In this document: piece by piece, positions 16,204 through 24,649 of the stretch
Layout: every line of letters starts with the position of its first letter
How positions within the stretch are numbered: the stretch's first letter is position 1
From: JAXMCK01 sp046349395
GTDB lineage: Bacteria > Pseudomonadota > Alphaproteobacteria > Geminicoccales > Geminicoccaceae
Direction: 5' to 3'
DNA: 64,000 nt
Assembly (NCBI GenBank): GCA_046349395.1
Contig: JAXMCK010000003.1
Location: 372,001 to 436,000, forward strand
Translations under genes and position numbers: made by a program
Notes under the pieces: model-generated
Seen by the model: only the letters and a program-made list of their open reading frames with translations
Told to the model about the DNA's origin: nothing
Database searches by the model: none

Positions 16204-18882
16204 CTAGCGCGCCCGGCAATCTTCCAGGCGCAGGTAGCGGGCATCAAGACCGAAATAGTCGCGCGGCCGGCAGGTCAGCACGATGATCTGCATCTCCCGC
16301 GAGGCTCGCTGCAGGAGGGCTTTCATCGTCTCGAAGCGTGACTCATCGGCATAGACGAGCGTGTCGTCGAGGATCAGGCATGGCGCCTCGCCCTCCTGCT
16401 CGGCCAGCAGCTTGGCGAAGGCGAGGCGGACCAGCACCGCGATCTGCTCGCGGGCGCCGACGCTGAGACTGTCGAAGGCCTCCTCGGCACCGTCGCGGCG
16501 GAGATGGGTGAGGTTGAGGCGCTCCGGGTCGACGATCGGCTCGGCACCCGGGAAGACGCGGGCCAGCAGCGGCGCCAGGCGGCGGGAGATGGGAGCGACA
16601 AGCGCCTCCCGCACGGCCTGATCGGCGGCGGCGAGGCGCTCGGCCAGCAGCAGCCAGGCGCGCCCTTCCAGTTCGAGGCGGCTATTGATAGAGCGGGCGG
16701 CTTCCAGATCGCCGGCGATCTCGGCCAAGCGCTCGACCCAGGCATCGGCCCCGGTTTCGCGGAGCGCCACCTCCAACTCCCGGATGGTTTCGTCGAGGCT
16801 GCGGCGGTCCTTCTCCAGATCGGCGACCTCGCGCTCGGCGATGGCGAGACGCTCCTGCAAACCTTCCTTGTCCGTCGAAGCCAGCTCGTGGGCCAGCGCG
16901 CCGCAGGCCCGTTCGAGCTGCACATGCCGCTCGGCGGCCTCCTGCACGGCCGTCGCCAGCGCCTCGTCCGTCAAGGTTTGCCGCTCCAGGGCGAGGCGTT
17001 CTTCCAGACCGGCGAGGGTGCCCTCCATCGCCTGCTGCTCGCCGCGTTGGCCCGCCACAGCCGTAGCAACCTCGGCCGCGCGGCGCTCGGCCTGCTCCAG
17101 GTCCTGGGCCGCGGCACGGGCGGAGTCCAGGGCCGTCGTCAGCTCCGCCGCACAGGTGGCTACCTGTGCCTGCAGCGCACCGGGATCGGACGTGTCCGGC
17201 GTTGCCGACAGGCGGTCCTGGACTGTGGTCATCTCGGCGCGGAGATCGGCCAGCGATTGGGCCAGCGCCTCGACGGATTTCGCCGCGTTGGCCTGCAGCA
17301 CGGCCCGAAGCTCGGTGTCGGCGTGCCGGTGCTCGTTCTCCGCCTCGCGACGGCGGTCGTGGGCCGCCTCTGCCTCGGCAAGACTCCTCGCCTCCAGGCC
17401 CGCGAGGCTGTCGGCGAGGGCCGTTTCGGCGGTGGCGAGCGCCCGCTGGCGCTGGTCGAGATCGGCCCCACCGGGCGCGATCGTGATCTTGCCGAACCCG
17501 TCGAGGTCGAGCACCGTCGTCGCCACGAGCCGCAGCGGCCTTTCGGGGTCGACCGCCCGGCCATCGCCCATGACCCGGCGGCCGGGGGCATCGAACGTGA
17601 CGATGGTCGCACCGGCATCGACGCCGGCGGCGGCGGCGTCGCGCTCCTGCTGGCGCTTGCGTGCGGTGGCCAAGCGGTCGGCGGTGACCGGGTTTGCGGT
17701 GATCCCGGCCTGGGAGCGCCGGAGTGTTTCCTGGAGGGCGCCGCAGCGCTCCACCGTGGCTTCCAGTCGCTCGATGCGTTCGGTCAGCTGACCGAACAGC
17801 AGCGAATCGCGGGCCGTGGCGGCCGCGCTCTCGGCCCGCTCCAGGGCCTCACCGGCCTCGGTGGCGGCCCGGCGCAGACGGTCGGCGCCGGCGCGCAGCA
17901 CGGCCAGGGCCCGGTCGGCCTCGGCGAGGCGGCCAGTCAGCTCCGTGCGGCGCTGTCCGAGCTTCACCGCCTCCTCGACCAGACCGGTGCGCGTGCGTGC
18001 CTGCGCCTGCAGTTTCGCCAGCTCGGCGGCGGCGGACTTCAAGCTCTCGGCGGCAAGCGCGGCGCGGCGTTCGAGGTCGGCCGATGCGGCCAACTGGCGA
18101 CGGATGCCGTCGAACTTCTGCCGCGCCCGGCCGATCGGGTCCTGCTCGATCTGGCGGCGGCGGTCGGCGCGCAGCTTCGCCAGCCGGTCGACGCGCTCCT
18201 CGAACGAGCGGCGCTTCGTCTCCAGCGCCTGCTGCTCCTGCTCCAAGCTGCGGAGACGCTCCTCGGCGGCCTTCAGCGCACCCGTCGGCTGCTGGCGGCC
18301 GGCCGTGAAGAACCCAGCCGCACGCTCCCGCGCCGTCTCCATGAGGCGACGAGCGCCGTCGCCAGCCGCGATAGAGCCGACTTCGGCGGCGATGGCGGCG
18401 GTCAGCCGGTCGTGGCCGCCGGTCAGGGCCTCGAAGTCGCGGAACGCCGTCGCCTGATCGACCCAGAAGAGGGATTGCAGGCCCGCGTTTTCGGCCCGGG
18501 CGGCACTGCGCCCCTGTCGTCGCTCGAAGCGGAGCAGCTCCAGCAGGCGTCGCTCGGCGGCATCGTCCTGCAGTCGCTGGGCCTCCGTCTCCAGGACGAC
18601 ACCGCCCTTTCGAAAGGCCTTGCGGAGCCGGTACAGGCGGCCGCCATGTTCGAAGTGGACGGCGACCTCGGGCACGCCGCCCTTGTGGGGGGTCATCGCC
18701 TCGCGGACCGCACCGCCTACGGTGTGGTGCTCGAAGAGGGCGGCCTTGAGGGCGGCCAGCACGGTGGACTTGCCCTCCTCGTTGTCGCCGGAGACGACGA
18801 TCAGGCCGTCCTGCAGGCCGTCCAGCACGACGGGATCGACGAGCTTGCGGAACTGGGCGATCTCGACACGACGCAGCCTCAT
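16204..18882 (-). CDS. AAA-type ATPase with long coiled coils (YhaN/SbcC/Rad50-like)
   Basis: This 892-residue SMC-like protein has a Walker A at residues 32-40 (GDNEEGKST). Long Ala/Glu/Arg-rich coiled coils run from about 200 to 730. The C-terminal ATPase half has the signature SVGAREQIAVLVRLAFAK and a Walker B CLILDDTLVYADES. The ILDDTLV form fits YhaN-type ATPases better than classical SbcC. Together with the metallophosphoesterase encoded just upstream it should form a DNA-end-processing complex like SbcCD or Mre11-Rad50. The two genes overlap by four bases (ATGA). Confidence 0.82.
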   Translation of the reverse strand: MRLRRVEIAQFRKLVDPVVLDGLQDGLIVVSGDNEEGKSTVLAALKAALFEHHTVGGAVREAMTPHKGGVPEVAVHFEHGGRLYRLRKAFRKGGVVLETEAQRLQDDAAERRLLELLRFERRQGRSAARAENAGLQSLFWVDQATAFRDFEALTGGHDRLTAAIAAEVGSIAAGDGARRLMETARERAAGFFTAGRQQPTGALKAAEERLRSLEQEQQALETKRRSFEERVDRLAKLRADRRRQIEQDPIGRARQKFDGIRRQLAASADLERRAALAAESLKSAAAELAKLQAQARTRTGLVEEAVKLGQRRTELTGRLAEADRALAVLRAGADRLRRAATEAGEALERAESAAATARDSLLFGQLTERIERLEATVERCGALQETLRRSQAGITANPVTADRLATARKRQQERDAAAAGVDAGATIVTFDAPGRRVMGDGRAVDPERPLRLVATTVLDLDGFGKITIAPGGADLDQRQRALATAETALADSLAGLEARSLAEAEAAHDRRREAENEHRHADTELRAVLQANAAKSVEALAQSLADLRAEMTTVQDRLSATPDTSDPGALQAQVATCAAELTTALDSARAAAQDLEQAERRAAEVATAVAGQRGEQQAMEGTLAGLEERLALERQTLTDEALATAVQEAAERHVQLERACGALAHELASTDKEGLQERLAIAEREVADLEKDRRSLDETIRELEVALRETGADAWVERLAEIAGDLEAARSINSRLELEGRAWLLLAERLAAADQAVREALVAPISRRLAPLLARVFPGAEPIVDPERLNLTHLRRDGAEEAFDSLSVGAREQIAVLVRLAFAKLLAEQEGEAPCLILDDTLVYADESRFETMKALLQRASREMQIIVLTCRPRDYFGLDARYLRLEDCRAR

Positions 18883-19997
18883 CCGGCACCGCCCGCCCGG
18901 GTGTGCTCGACATAAAGGAGCCGAAGTGCCAGGGCCGCGACGGGGTCACCGGCCTTGGCTTTGTCCGCGAGGTCCGAGGCGACGGTGCCGACGGCGGGGG
19001 AGCTGCCCAGTCGGTCGAGGTCGCGCTCGCTCGGTGCTGCAAGGAGGTCGTCACACACCTCCAGATGGCAGACCTCGCCTGCCCAGCGCGCCAGCACGGG
19101 CTCCAGCTCGGCCCGGCCGGAGAGGTCGATCACGCCTTCGAGTGTCAGCTCGACGATGGCGCGCTCGCGGGGTGCGACTTCGGCGAAGAGCTGGTCGAGG
19201 GCCTGATTCGGGTCGCCGACGGCGGTGAGGTCGAGGGTCAACTGGTGCCAGCGGTGGCGCAGCGTCGGCAGCTTAGTGACCGCGGGTCGCGCGCCCGGAC
19301 GATCCAGCTCGACCAAGAGCACGTTGCCCGCGTCGCGGCTGCGGAAGCGGTCGGGTTCGGGCGTGCCGGCGTACCAAGTGCGCTCTGCGATCTCGAGCGT
19401 GCCGTGCCAGTCACCGAGGGCCAGATAGTCGAGCCGCGCCTTCCGGGCGCGTTCGCCGTCGATCGGGTTCGGGAAATCGGCGGCCTCGGGCAGGCGCCCG
19501 GCGACCGAGCCGTGCGCCAGGCCGACGCGGAAGGTGTCCGACGGGCTCTCGACCGCGTCCATCCAGGCTGTGAGGTCGTCGGAGGTGTGCCGCTCGGTGA
19601 GGGGCGCCGGGAGAACGACGAGGCGTCCGTCGGCCAACGAAATAGGCGTCGCTGTCGCCGCGACCAGAACGTTGCCGGGCCTGCCCAGCCGCTCCAACCG
19701 GGCCCAGACGCCTTCGGCCAGGGCCGCGTCGTGGTTGCCGGGGAGCAGGATCCAGGGGCCGGCGAAGCCGCGCATGGCGGCCAGCGCCTGGATGATCGTC
19801 TTCTCGGGCACGAGATTACCGTCGAAGACGTCGCCGGCCACCAGGACGGCGGCAACCTCGTTCGCCGTCGCCAGCTCGGCGATGCGCCGAACGGCCTCGA
19901 AGCGGGCCTCGCGCAGGAGCGGTGCCGTCTCGGGCGGCAGGTGGTGGAACGGCTTGCCGAGCTGCCAGTCGGCCGTGTGGAGCAGACGCAGGCTCAT
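18879..19997 (-). CDS. SbcD/YhaO/Mre11-like metallophosphoesterase
   Basis: This 372-residue exonuclease-type phosphoesterase contains the full metal-binding series: HTADWQLGK at 7-15, GDVFDGN at 55-61, LPGNHD near 85, GLAHGSV near 155 and LALGDWHG near 192. The C-terminal third would cap the active site and bind the partner ATPase. It is translationally coupled to the ATPase gene. The pair probably trims or opens DNA ends in repair; E. coli SbcD and Bacillus YhaO are the closest named relatives by layout. The gene leads the operon. Confidence 0.85.
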   Translation of the reverse strand: MSLRLLHTADWQLGKPFHHLPPETAPLLREARFEAVRRIAELATANEVAAVLVAGDVFDGNLVPEKTIIQALAAMRGFAGPWILLPGNHDAALAEGVWARLERLGRPGNVLVAATATPISLADGRLVVLPAPLTERHTSDDLTAWMDAVESPSDTFRVGLAHGSVAGRLPEAADFPNPIDGERARKARLDYLALGDWHGTLEIAERTWYAGTPEPDRFRSRDAGNVLLVELDRPGARPAVTKLPTLRHRWHQLTLDLTAVGDPNQALDQLFAEVAPRERAIVELTLEGVIDLSGRAELEPVLARWAGEVCHLEVCDDLLAAPSERDLDRLGSSPAVGTVASDLADKAKAGDPVAALALRLLYVEHTRAGGAG

Positions 19998-20024
19998 GAC
20001 GCTTCCGGGAGTGTGGGCGGAAGC

Positions 20025-20381
20025 CTAGCGAGCGAGTTCCTTCTGGGCCAGGGCATCGAGATACGCCCCCCAGATCGCGTCCTGCTCGCGGCCGAGCCGG
20101 TACAGGTAGGGGAACGTGTAGATGCCGGTGGCGTGGCCGTCGTCGAAGAGGATCCGGAGGGCGTAGTTGCCGACCTGCTCGACCGAGGTGATGGCGACCC
20201 CGGACTTGCCGGCCACGGTCACCTTCTGCGACGCGGTGTGGCCCTGGACCTCGGCCGAGGGGCTTTCGACCCGCAGCAGCTCCGCCGGGAGGGAAAAGGT
20301 GCTGCCGTCGTCGAAGTCGATCTCCAGGCGCCGGTCGGCGCGCTTGACCCGGATCTCGACGGGCCAGGCTTCAGCCGCCAT
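20025..20381 (-). CDS. DUF971 (gamma-butyrobetaine-hydroxylase-like N-domain) protein
   Basis: This 118-residue beta-rich protein matches DUF971, the domain also found at the N-terminus of gamma-butyrobetaine hydroxylase. Conserved elements are FDDGSTFSLPAELLRVESPSAEVQGH and YALRILFDDGHATGIYTF. Stand-alone members have been linked to iron-sulfur cluster metabolism, but no cluster-binding cysteines are seen. The ATG at 20381 is taken; a GTG two codons upstream is possible. The start lies within the end of the Trm112 gene, implying coupled translation. Confidence 0.8.
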   Translation of the reverse strand: MAAEAWPVEIRVKRADRRLEIDFDDGSTFSLPAELLRVESPSAEVQGHTASQKVTVAGKSGVAITSVEQVGNYALRILFDDGHATGIYTFPYLYRLGREQDAIWGAYLDALAQKELAR

Positions 20382-20601
20382 CCGCACGGACCTCGCGCGG
20401 GATGCACTCGCTGCCGTCGAGTGGCCGTGCCTCCTCGGCCAGCATGATCGGGATGCCGTCGCGGATCGGGTAGGCGAGGCCGGCCTGCTCGCTGATCAGC
20501 TCCTGATGCTCGCGGTCGTAGCGCAGCGGGCCCTTGGTCAGCGGACAGACCAGGAGGTCGAGCAGGCGGGGGTCGAGGCCGGCCGGGGCTGGTTCGCTCA
20601 T
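20371..20601 (-). CDS. Trm112 family small zinc-ribbon protein
   Basis: This 76-residue protein has the Trm112/YcaR pattern: LLDLLVCPLTKGPLRYD, then AGLAYPIRDGIPIMLAEEARPLD. In eukaryotes Trm112 activates several methyltransferases; bacterial relatives are less studied. Only one cysteine of the usual zinc ribbon is present in the CPLTKGPL element, so metal binding may be lost. It sits between the Lon-N-domain gene and the DUF971 gene on the same strand. Confidence 0.82.
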   Translation of the reverse strand: MSEPAPAGLDPRLLDLLVCPLTKGPLRYDREHQELISEQAGLAYPIRDGIPIMLAEEARPLDGSECIPREVRADGG

Positions 20602-20619
20602 CGCAGGTGACGTCCCATG

Positions 20620-21267
20620 CTAGTGGCGCGCGGTCGAGGTGCCGACCTCGGACCGGGCCTCCATCTCCATCAAGGCGACGAGAAGGCGTCCCTGCCGGGA
20701 AATGTCGGCGGCCTCGAGCAGCGCCTGCTTCTCGTTCGCCTCGAACGGGCAGATCATGCAGAGGCTGGTGACGAGCCCACTCAACGGAGCCGCTTCGATC
20801 GAGCTCCAGTCGGCCTCGATCCCGTGCCGCTCGAAATAGCCCTTGAGGACCCGGCGCAGGCTCACGCGCAGCTCGGGCGGCGGCTCGGGCTGCTGCTGGT
20901 CCTTCCGCCAGCGTGAGAAGTCGGCGACGACCTGCCGGTAGGGCGTGTCGACGTCGAGCTCCTCCTGGACGTCGAAGCGGCTGACACCGGTCAGCGTGAT
21001 CAGGAAACGCCCGTCCGGTGTCTCCGAGAAGTTGGTGATGCGACCCGCACAGCCGGTCCCGAACAGAGCCGGGCTCCGGCTCTGCTCGCCGTCGTCGCGC
21101 GGCTGGATCATGCCGATGACGCGATCGGTCTGCATCGCGTCGCGCACCATCTGCAGATAGCGCGGTTCGAAGATGTTGAGCGGCAGGTTGCCGCCGGGAA
21201 GCAGCAGGGCACCGCGGAGGGGAAACACCGGGAACCGGTTCGGCAGGCTCTCGGCGAGCGCGGTCAT
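20620..21267 (-). CDS. Lon protease N-terminal (substrate-binding) domain protein
   Basis: This 215-residue protein consists of a LON substrate-binding domain without ATPase or protease parts. It has FPVFPLRGALLLPGGNLPLNIFEPRY at the N-terminus, GCAGRITNFSETPDGRFLITLTGVSRF in the middle and a helical C-terminus. Such proteins are common in alphaproteobacteria next to YbbN; function is not defined, though a role in protein quality control fits. Its ATG overlaps the ybbN stop by one base (TGATG). Confidence 0.85.
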   Translation of the reverse strand: MTALAESLPNRFPVFPLRGALLLPGGNLPLNIFEPRYLQMVRDAMQTDRVIGMIQPRDDGEQSRSPALFGTGCAGRITNFSETPDGRFLITLTGVSRFDVQEELDVDTPYRQVVADFSRWRKDQQQPEPPPELRVSLRRVLKGYFERHGIEADWSSIEAAPLSGLVTSLCMICPFEANEKQALLEAADISRQGRLLVALMEMEARSEVGTSTARH

Positions 21268-22184
21268 CAGCTGAAGAGGACCGTCGACAGCATGCGGCGC
21301 CCCTTGGCCGTCGCCGGGTGCTTCGGGCCCAGGGCCTCGAAGAATTTCACGAGCTGCTTTCTCGCCTGCTCGTCGTTCCAGCCGCGGTCGCGCTTCACGA
21401 TCTGCACCAGATGCTCCATGGCCGCCTCGGGCTCGCCACGCAGGAACAGGACGGTCGCCAATTCGTAGCGTGCCGCGTGATCCTGCGGGTCGGACTCGAT
21501 ACGCGCCTTCAGCGTCGCCGGATCGCGCAATACGCCCGCTTCGGCGGCGAGCGAGAGGGCGGCGCGCGCCCCGCTCACGGCGGCGTGATTCTGGATCTCC
21601 TTGGGTGCCTGATCCAGCAGCTCGCGGGCCTCCTCGCTCAGGCCCTGGCCCATGAGCGCCCGGGCGAAGCCGCCGACGGCCTCGGCGTTCTGCGGGTCCT
21701 CGGCCAGGATGGCCTGGAAGATCGCGGCCGCGGTCTCGTTGTCGCCGGCAGCCGCCGCCTCCTTCGCCGCCTCGATGTCGGCCCCGATCTCGTCGGCACC
21801 GCCGCCGGCCCCGAGCAGCCGGTCGATCAGCGACTTGATCTGGCTCTCGGGCTGCGCACCGGCGAAGCCCGTCACCGGCTGGCCGCCGACGAAGGCGTAG
21901 ACCGTAGGTACGGACTGGATGCGCAGCTGCTGCGCCAGCTCCGGATTCTCGTCGATGTTGATCTTGACCAGCCGCACCTTGCCCTTGGCGGCCTTCACCA
22001 CCCTTTCGAGGGTGGGTGTCAGCTGCTTGCAGGGGCCGCACCAGGGCGCCCAGAAGTCGACCAGCACCGGCGTCTGCATCGAGGCCTGGATGACGTCCTG
22101 CGCGAACGTCTTCAGGCTGCCGTCCTTGATCATATCGCCGCCGGCGGCGGGCTTGGCCATTGGCGAGCCTGAGAAGAGCTGCAT
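21267..22184 (-). CDS. ybbN: YbbN/CnoX-type thioredoxin with TPR region
   Basis: This 305-residue co-chaperone has an N-terminal thioredoxin domain with active site WCGPC (Cys49 and Cys52). A long helical TPR-like region follows from about residue 130. Relatives hold unfolding proteins for DnaK and GroEL during oxidative stress. E. coli YbbN lacks the first active cysteine, whereas this one keeps both, so it may be redox-active. The start MQLFSGSP is chosen because alphaproteobacterial relatives begin there; the frame runs upstream antisense through the tRNA without similarity. Confidence 0.87.
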   Translation of the reverse strand: MQLFSGSPMAKPAAGGDMIKDGSLKTFAQDVIQASMQTPVLVDFWAPWCGPCKQLTPTLERVVKAAKGKVRLVKINIDENPELAQQLRIQSVPTVYAFVGGQPVTGFAGAQPESQIKSLIDRLLGAGGGADEIGADIEAAKEAAAAGDNETAAAIFQAILAEDPQNAEAVGGFARALMGQGLSEEARELLDQAPKEIQNHAAVSGARAALSLAAEAGVLRDPATLKARIESDPQDHAARYELATVLFLRGEPEAAMEHLVQIVKRDRGWNDEQARKQLVKFFEALGPKHPATAKGRRMLSTVLFS

Positions 22185-22296
22185 CGAATCGACCTCTCGC
22201 CGTTGCGGTGGACGTCCGCCCGGCCGCGTAGGATTGTCGCTTGAGCCGCCGCTTAGATGGCCGCTGGCCCATGGGCTTGCAAGGGTTCGCCGAGGC

Positions 22297-22325
22297 TTGC
22301 CAAGGCTCCACCCTTCCCCTATACG
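22297..22325 (+). promoter_or_regulatory. Sigma-70-type promoter for tRNA-Gly
   Basis: A -35 element TTGCCA and a -10 element TATACG are separated by exactly 17 bases. The predicted transcript would begin about 23 bases before the tRNA. Placement and spacing support a housekeeping promoter. Confidence 0.6.
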
Positions 22326-22354
22326 ACCGGCCACTCCGGTCCCCCCGGGACCGT

Positions 22355-22429
22355 GCGGGCGTAGCTCAGGGGTAGAGCACAACCTTGCCAAGGTTGGGGT
22401 CGAGGGTTCGAATCCCTTCGCCCGCTCCA
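22355..22429 (+). tRNA. tRNA-Gly (GCC)
   Basis: A complete cloverleaf can be drawn. The acceptor stem GCGGGCG pairs with CGCCCGC, followed by discriminator T and an encoded CCA. The D arm is TAGCTCAGGGGTAGAGC. The anticodon stem CAACC/GGTTG encloses the loop TTGCCAA, anticodon GCC (22387-22389). The T arm contains GGTTCGAATCC. The gene is flanked by its own promoter and an intrinsic terminator. Confidence 0.97.
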
Positions 22430-22446
22430 ATTCACCGATACTGCCG

Positions 22447-22478
22447 AGGCGGCCGATCTAGCGGCCGCCTTTTGCTTT
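22447..22478 (+). terminator. Rho-independent terminator after tRNA-Gly
   Basis: Nine-base arms AGGCGGCCG and CGGCCGCCT flank the loop ATCTAG and are followed by TTTTGCTTT. It begins 18 bases after the tRNA end, as expected for termination of the tRNA transcript. Confidence 0.85.
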
Positions 22479-22519
22479 CCCGGCCGCATGTCGCGGCAGG
22501 CGATGATCGGAGGTGTGTC

Positions 22520-22715
22520 ATGGCGCGGCATCCAGACGACGTGCAGTACCAGCCGATGAGCAAGCGCCGGAGGGGCTTTCAACTCCGAGACGCGGGTCAA
22601 GCGCGGGCCTAGGGTCGTCCACGGCGACAAGGAACTGATCGAGAAGCTCGGGCGCAACGACCCATGCCCCTGCGGCTCGGGCCACCGGTTTCAAGGCGTG
22701 CTGCCTGACGAGTGA
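22520..22715 (+). pseudogene. SEC-C metal-binding motif protein with two frameshifts
   Basis: Translation starts well: ATG preceded by GGAGG, giving MARHPDDVQYQPMSKRRRG. The expected continuation, FNSETRVKRGP and then HGDKELIEKLGRNDPCPCGSGHRF, is in the next frame. A second shift is needed at the end to read FKACCLTS. The RNDPCPCGSG...FK.CC pattern is the SEC-C zinc motif of SecA C-termini and small stand-alone proteins. Both shifts fall in the same context, TTTCAA where TTCAA would restore the frame. This is either a decayed gene or two sequence errors. As written, no intact product is made. Restored, the frame would run to the TGA at 22765-22767. Confidence 0.7.
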
Positions 22716-22848
22716 CCGTTTTTGTCGACCGCGCCCACTACGAGCGGTGAGCGGCGGTGGCAGCTGAGCGCCCGGCGTTAACCGCGCCTTGAGAAGCCCG
22801 CCCCACAATGCCGGCCAACGACGGGGGTGTTGGGGGTGCGGGCGGCTC

Positions 22849-23913
22849 ATGGCGGAAAAACGGCGTGACGCGACGGTCAGGGTGGCGGACGAGGCCCTGA
22901 ACTTTCTGCGCGAGCAGCGGATCAGCCCCACACCCGAATGCTATCGGGTCATTTTCGCGCACATCTCCGGGGAGCATCCTTCCCTGACCCAGGCGCTGGG
23001 TGACCTCCAGCAGCAGGGACACGTGGTCGACGAAGTCCGCTTGGCCGAGTTGCACGACCGTTTCTTCTCGCATGCGGGGGAGGAGCGGACGGTGACCCGG
23101 GCCAGCGGTAGGCTGCGGGAGCTGAGCGACCGGCTGCTGCACGAGGTCGGCAGCCTCGGGGCCGGCACGGCCGAGTACAACAGCTCGCTGTCTCGCGCCC
23201 AGGAGGGCCTGTCGCAGGAGCCCGCACCCGACGCGCTGCACGACATCCTCCGGCACATGCTGGGCGAGACCTCGCGGATGCTCGACCATGCGGCCGCCCT
23301 CGAAAGCCATCTGCGCGACAGCTGTCTGCAGATCGAGGCGCTGCGCCGGGACCTGCAGACGGCCTGGCGGGAGGCGCGCACGGACGGATTGACCGGTCTC
23401 GCCAACCGCAAGCAGTTCGAGCTGGCGCTCCGCACGGCGGCGGCCCAGTCGGCCGAGACGGGAGCGCCGGTCTGCCTGCTCCTGGCCGACATCGACCATT
23501 TCAAGCAGTTCAACGACACGCACGGGCATCTCATGGGCGACCACGTGCTGAAGCTCGTGGCGCACATCCTGCGCAGCAACGTAAAGGGCCAGGATCTCGT
23601 CGCCCGCTTCGGCGGCGAGGAGTTCGCCATCGTGCTGCCCGCCACGCGGCTGGCCGACGCCTACACGCTGGCCGACAAGCTCCGGGATCTCGTCGCGTCC
23701 CGGCACGTCCAGTTGCGCCGCAGCGGCGACACGCTGGGCCGCGTCACGCTGTCCATGGGCGTCTCTGACCATGTCCTGGGCGAGCCGTCCGACAGCTGGA
23801 TCGACCGTGCCGACCAGGCTCTCTACGACGCCAAGCGCAACGGCCGGAACCGCGTCGTGGCGGTCCCTGGCTCCCGGGAGGCCCGCACGCAGCGGATGGC
23901 GGCGATGGCCTGA
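22849..23913 (+). CDS. Diguanylate cyclase (GGDEF)
   Basis: This 354-residue soluble enzyme should make cyclic di-GMP from GTP. The N-terminal 165 residues are helical and carry no recognised sensor domain. The GGDEF domain begins at DGLTGLANRKQFE near 179. The active site is GGEEF at 255-259 and DIDHFKQFND near 214 supplies metal ligands. The inhibitory I-site, normally RxxD five residues before GGEEF, is KGQD here, so product inhibition may be weak. The frame is open 20 codons further upstream, but MAEKRRDAT begins the recognisable protein. Confidence 0.87.
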   Translation: MAEKRRDATVRVADEALNFLREQRISPTPECYRVIFAHISGEHPSLTQALGDLQQQGHVVDEVRLAELHDRFFSHAGEERTVTRASGRLRELSDRLLHEVGSLGAGTAEYNSSLSRAQEGLSQEPAPDALHDILRHMLGETSRMLDHAAALESHLRDSCLQIEALRRDLQTAWREARTDGLTGLANRKQFELALRTAAAQSAETGAPVCLLLADIDHFKQFNDTHGHLMGDHVLKLVAHILRSNVKGQDLVARFGGEEFAIVLPATRLADAYTLADKLRDLVASRHVQLRRSGDTLGRVTLSMGVSDHVLGEPSDSWIDRADQALYDAKRNGRNRVVAVPGSREARTQRMAAMA

Positions 23914-24481
23914 GCCTGGTCTTGGTTCGAACTGGTCCGATCGAAAGTTTGCCGGCGGGGCCATAAGTCGAGGGACTGGATCCCCAGGCATCAATCGAGG
24001 CGCGAGTAGCTACCCCGGTACGACGCGATGCGGGTTGGGATGAGGCGCTGAGCGAGTGCTCGCCGCATGGGAATGCTGCACCTCGATGGGTCGACAGTTG
24101 CGGCACTTGTCGGTCGAGATCCCGACTTTGCCCGCCAAGCAGTCATTGACTGCACCTCACAACGCGCCGCGCGCCTGATGTCGCTGCTGTCGACGCTATT
24201 TAGGGTGTAACTGAGCTGATCAATGGAGAGGTAATTGTAGGGATAAGGGAAGACGAAATTCGAACTACATACGACAATGCCGCTAAAGAATGCTCACTAG
24301 TATTTCGCACTTTGGTTGCTTCTTTCCATGTAGATTTCCGCGACCACTGCGACTTTGCGTAAGGCCGCGGGGATTTCGAGCTTTCGCGACATGGCCCGTA
24401 ACCGCGTCCCGGGATGCACACGACAGGTATCGTGCCGCATCGACAGGACGGTCACAGTGGTGTGGGGTGTTCACAAGGAAT

Positions 24482-24505
24482 GGGGCCGCAGTTGCCCGCG
24501 GCCCC
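24482..24505. other. Perfect 8-bp GC hairpin
   Basis: GGGGCCGC and GCGGCCCC flank an 8-base loop. On the minus strand it is followed only by ATTCCTTG, a weak T-run. It could be a poor terminator for the leftward oxidoreductase operon or part of a structured RNA. Confidence 0.45.
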
Positions 24506-24532
24506 AAATAGGGAGGAAACGCCTCAAGTCGG

Positions 24533-24559
24533 ATGCCATGGGGGAACCCCGGATGGCAT
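24533..24559. other. Bulged hairpin ATGCCAT...ATGGCAT
   Basis: Seven-base arms ATGCCAT and ATGGCAT are extended inward by GGGG/CCCC, with a two-base bulge and a short loop. It lies 90 bases beyond the stop of the leftward operon, next to the hairpin at 24482. Confidence 0.45.
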
Positions 24560-24649
24560 GGTTGAAATATCCTCTTTGGTTGAATCCGAGTCAATCGACT
24601 TTTCTCATAGGTAGATAGAACCACAGCGATGTGACCGGCTCGCAACAGT

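Larger units (their letters stand above)
23914..24649. other. 736-base gene-poor region with composition shift and hairpins
   Basis: No convincing gene of normal length lies here. Two sections, roughly 24190-24330 and 24560-24640, are clearly richer in A and T than the flanks. A 47-codon open frame on the plus strand at 24067-24210 (begins MGMLHLDGSTVAALVG) is the best small coding candidate, but its ribosome site is weak and I do not recognise the product. Two strong hairpins lie near 24480-24560. The stretch may be a decayed gene, a long untranslated region or a structured RNA. Confidence 0.5.

Noticed and set aside
23925..23945. TTGGTTCGAA resembling a tRNA T arm
   Set aside because: No acceptor, D or anticodon stem can be drawn around it.
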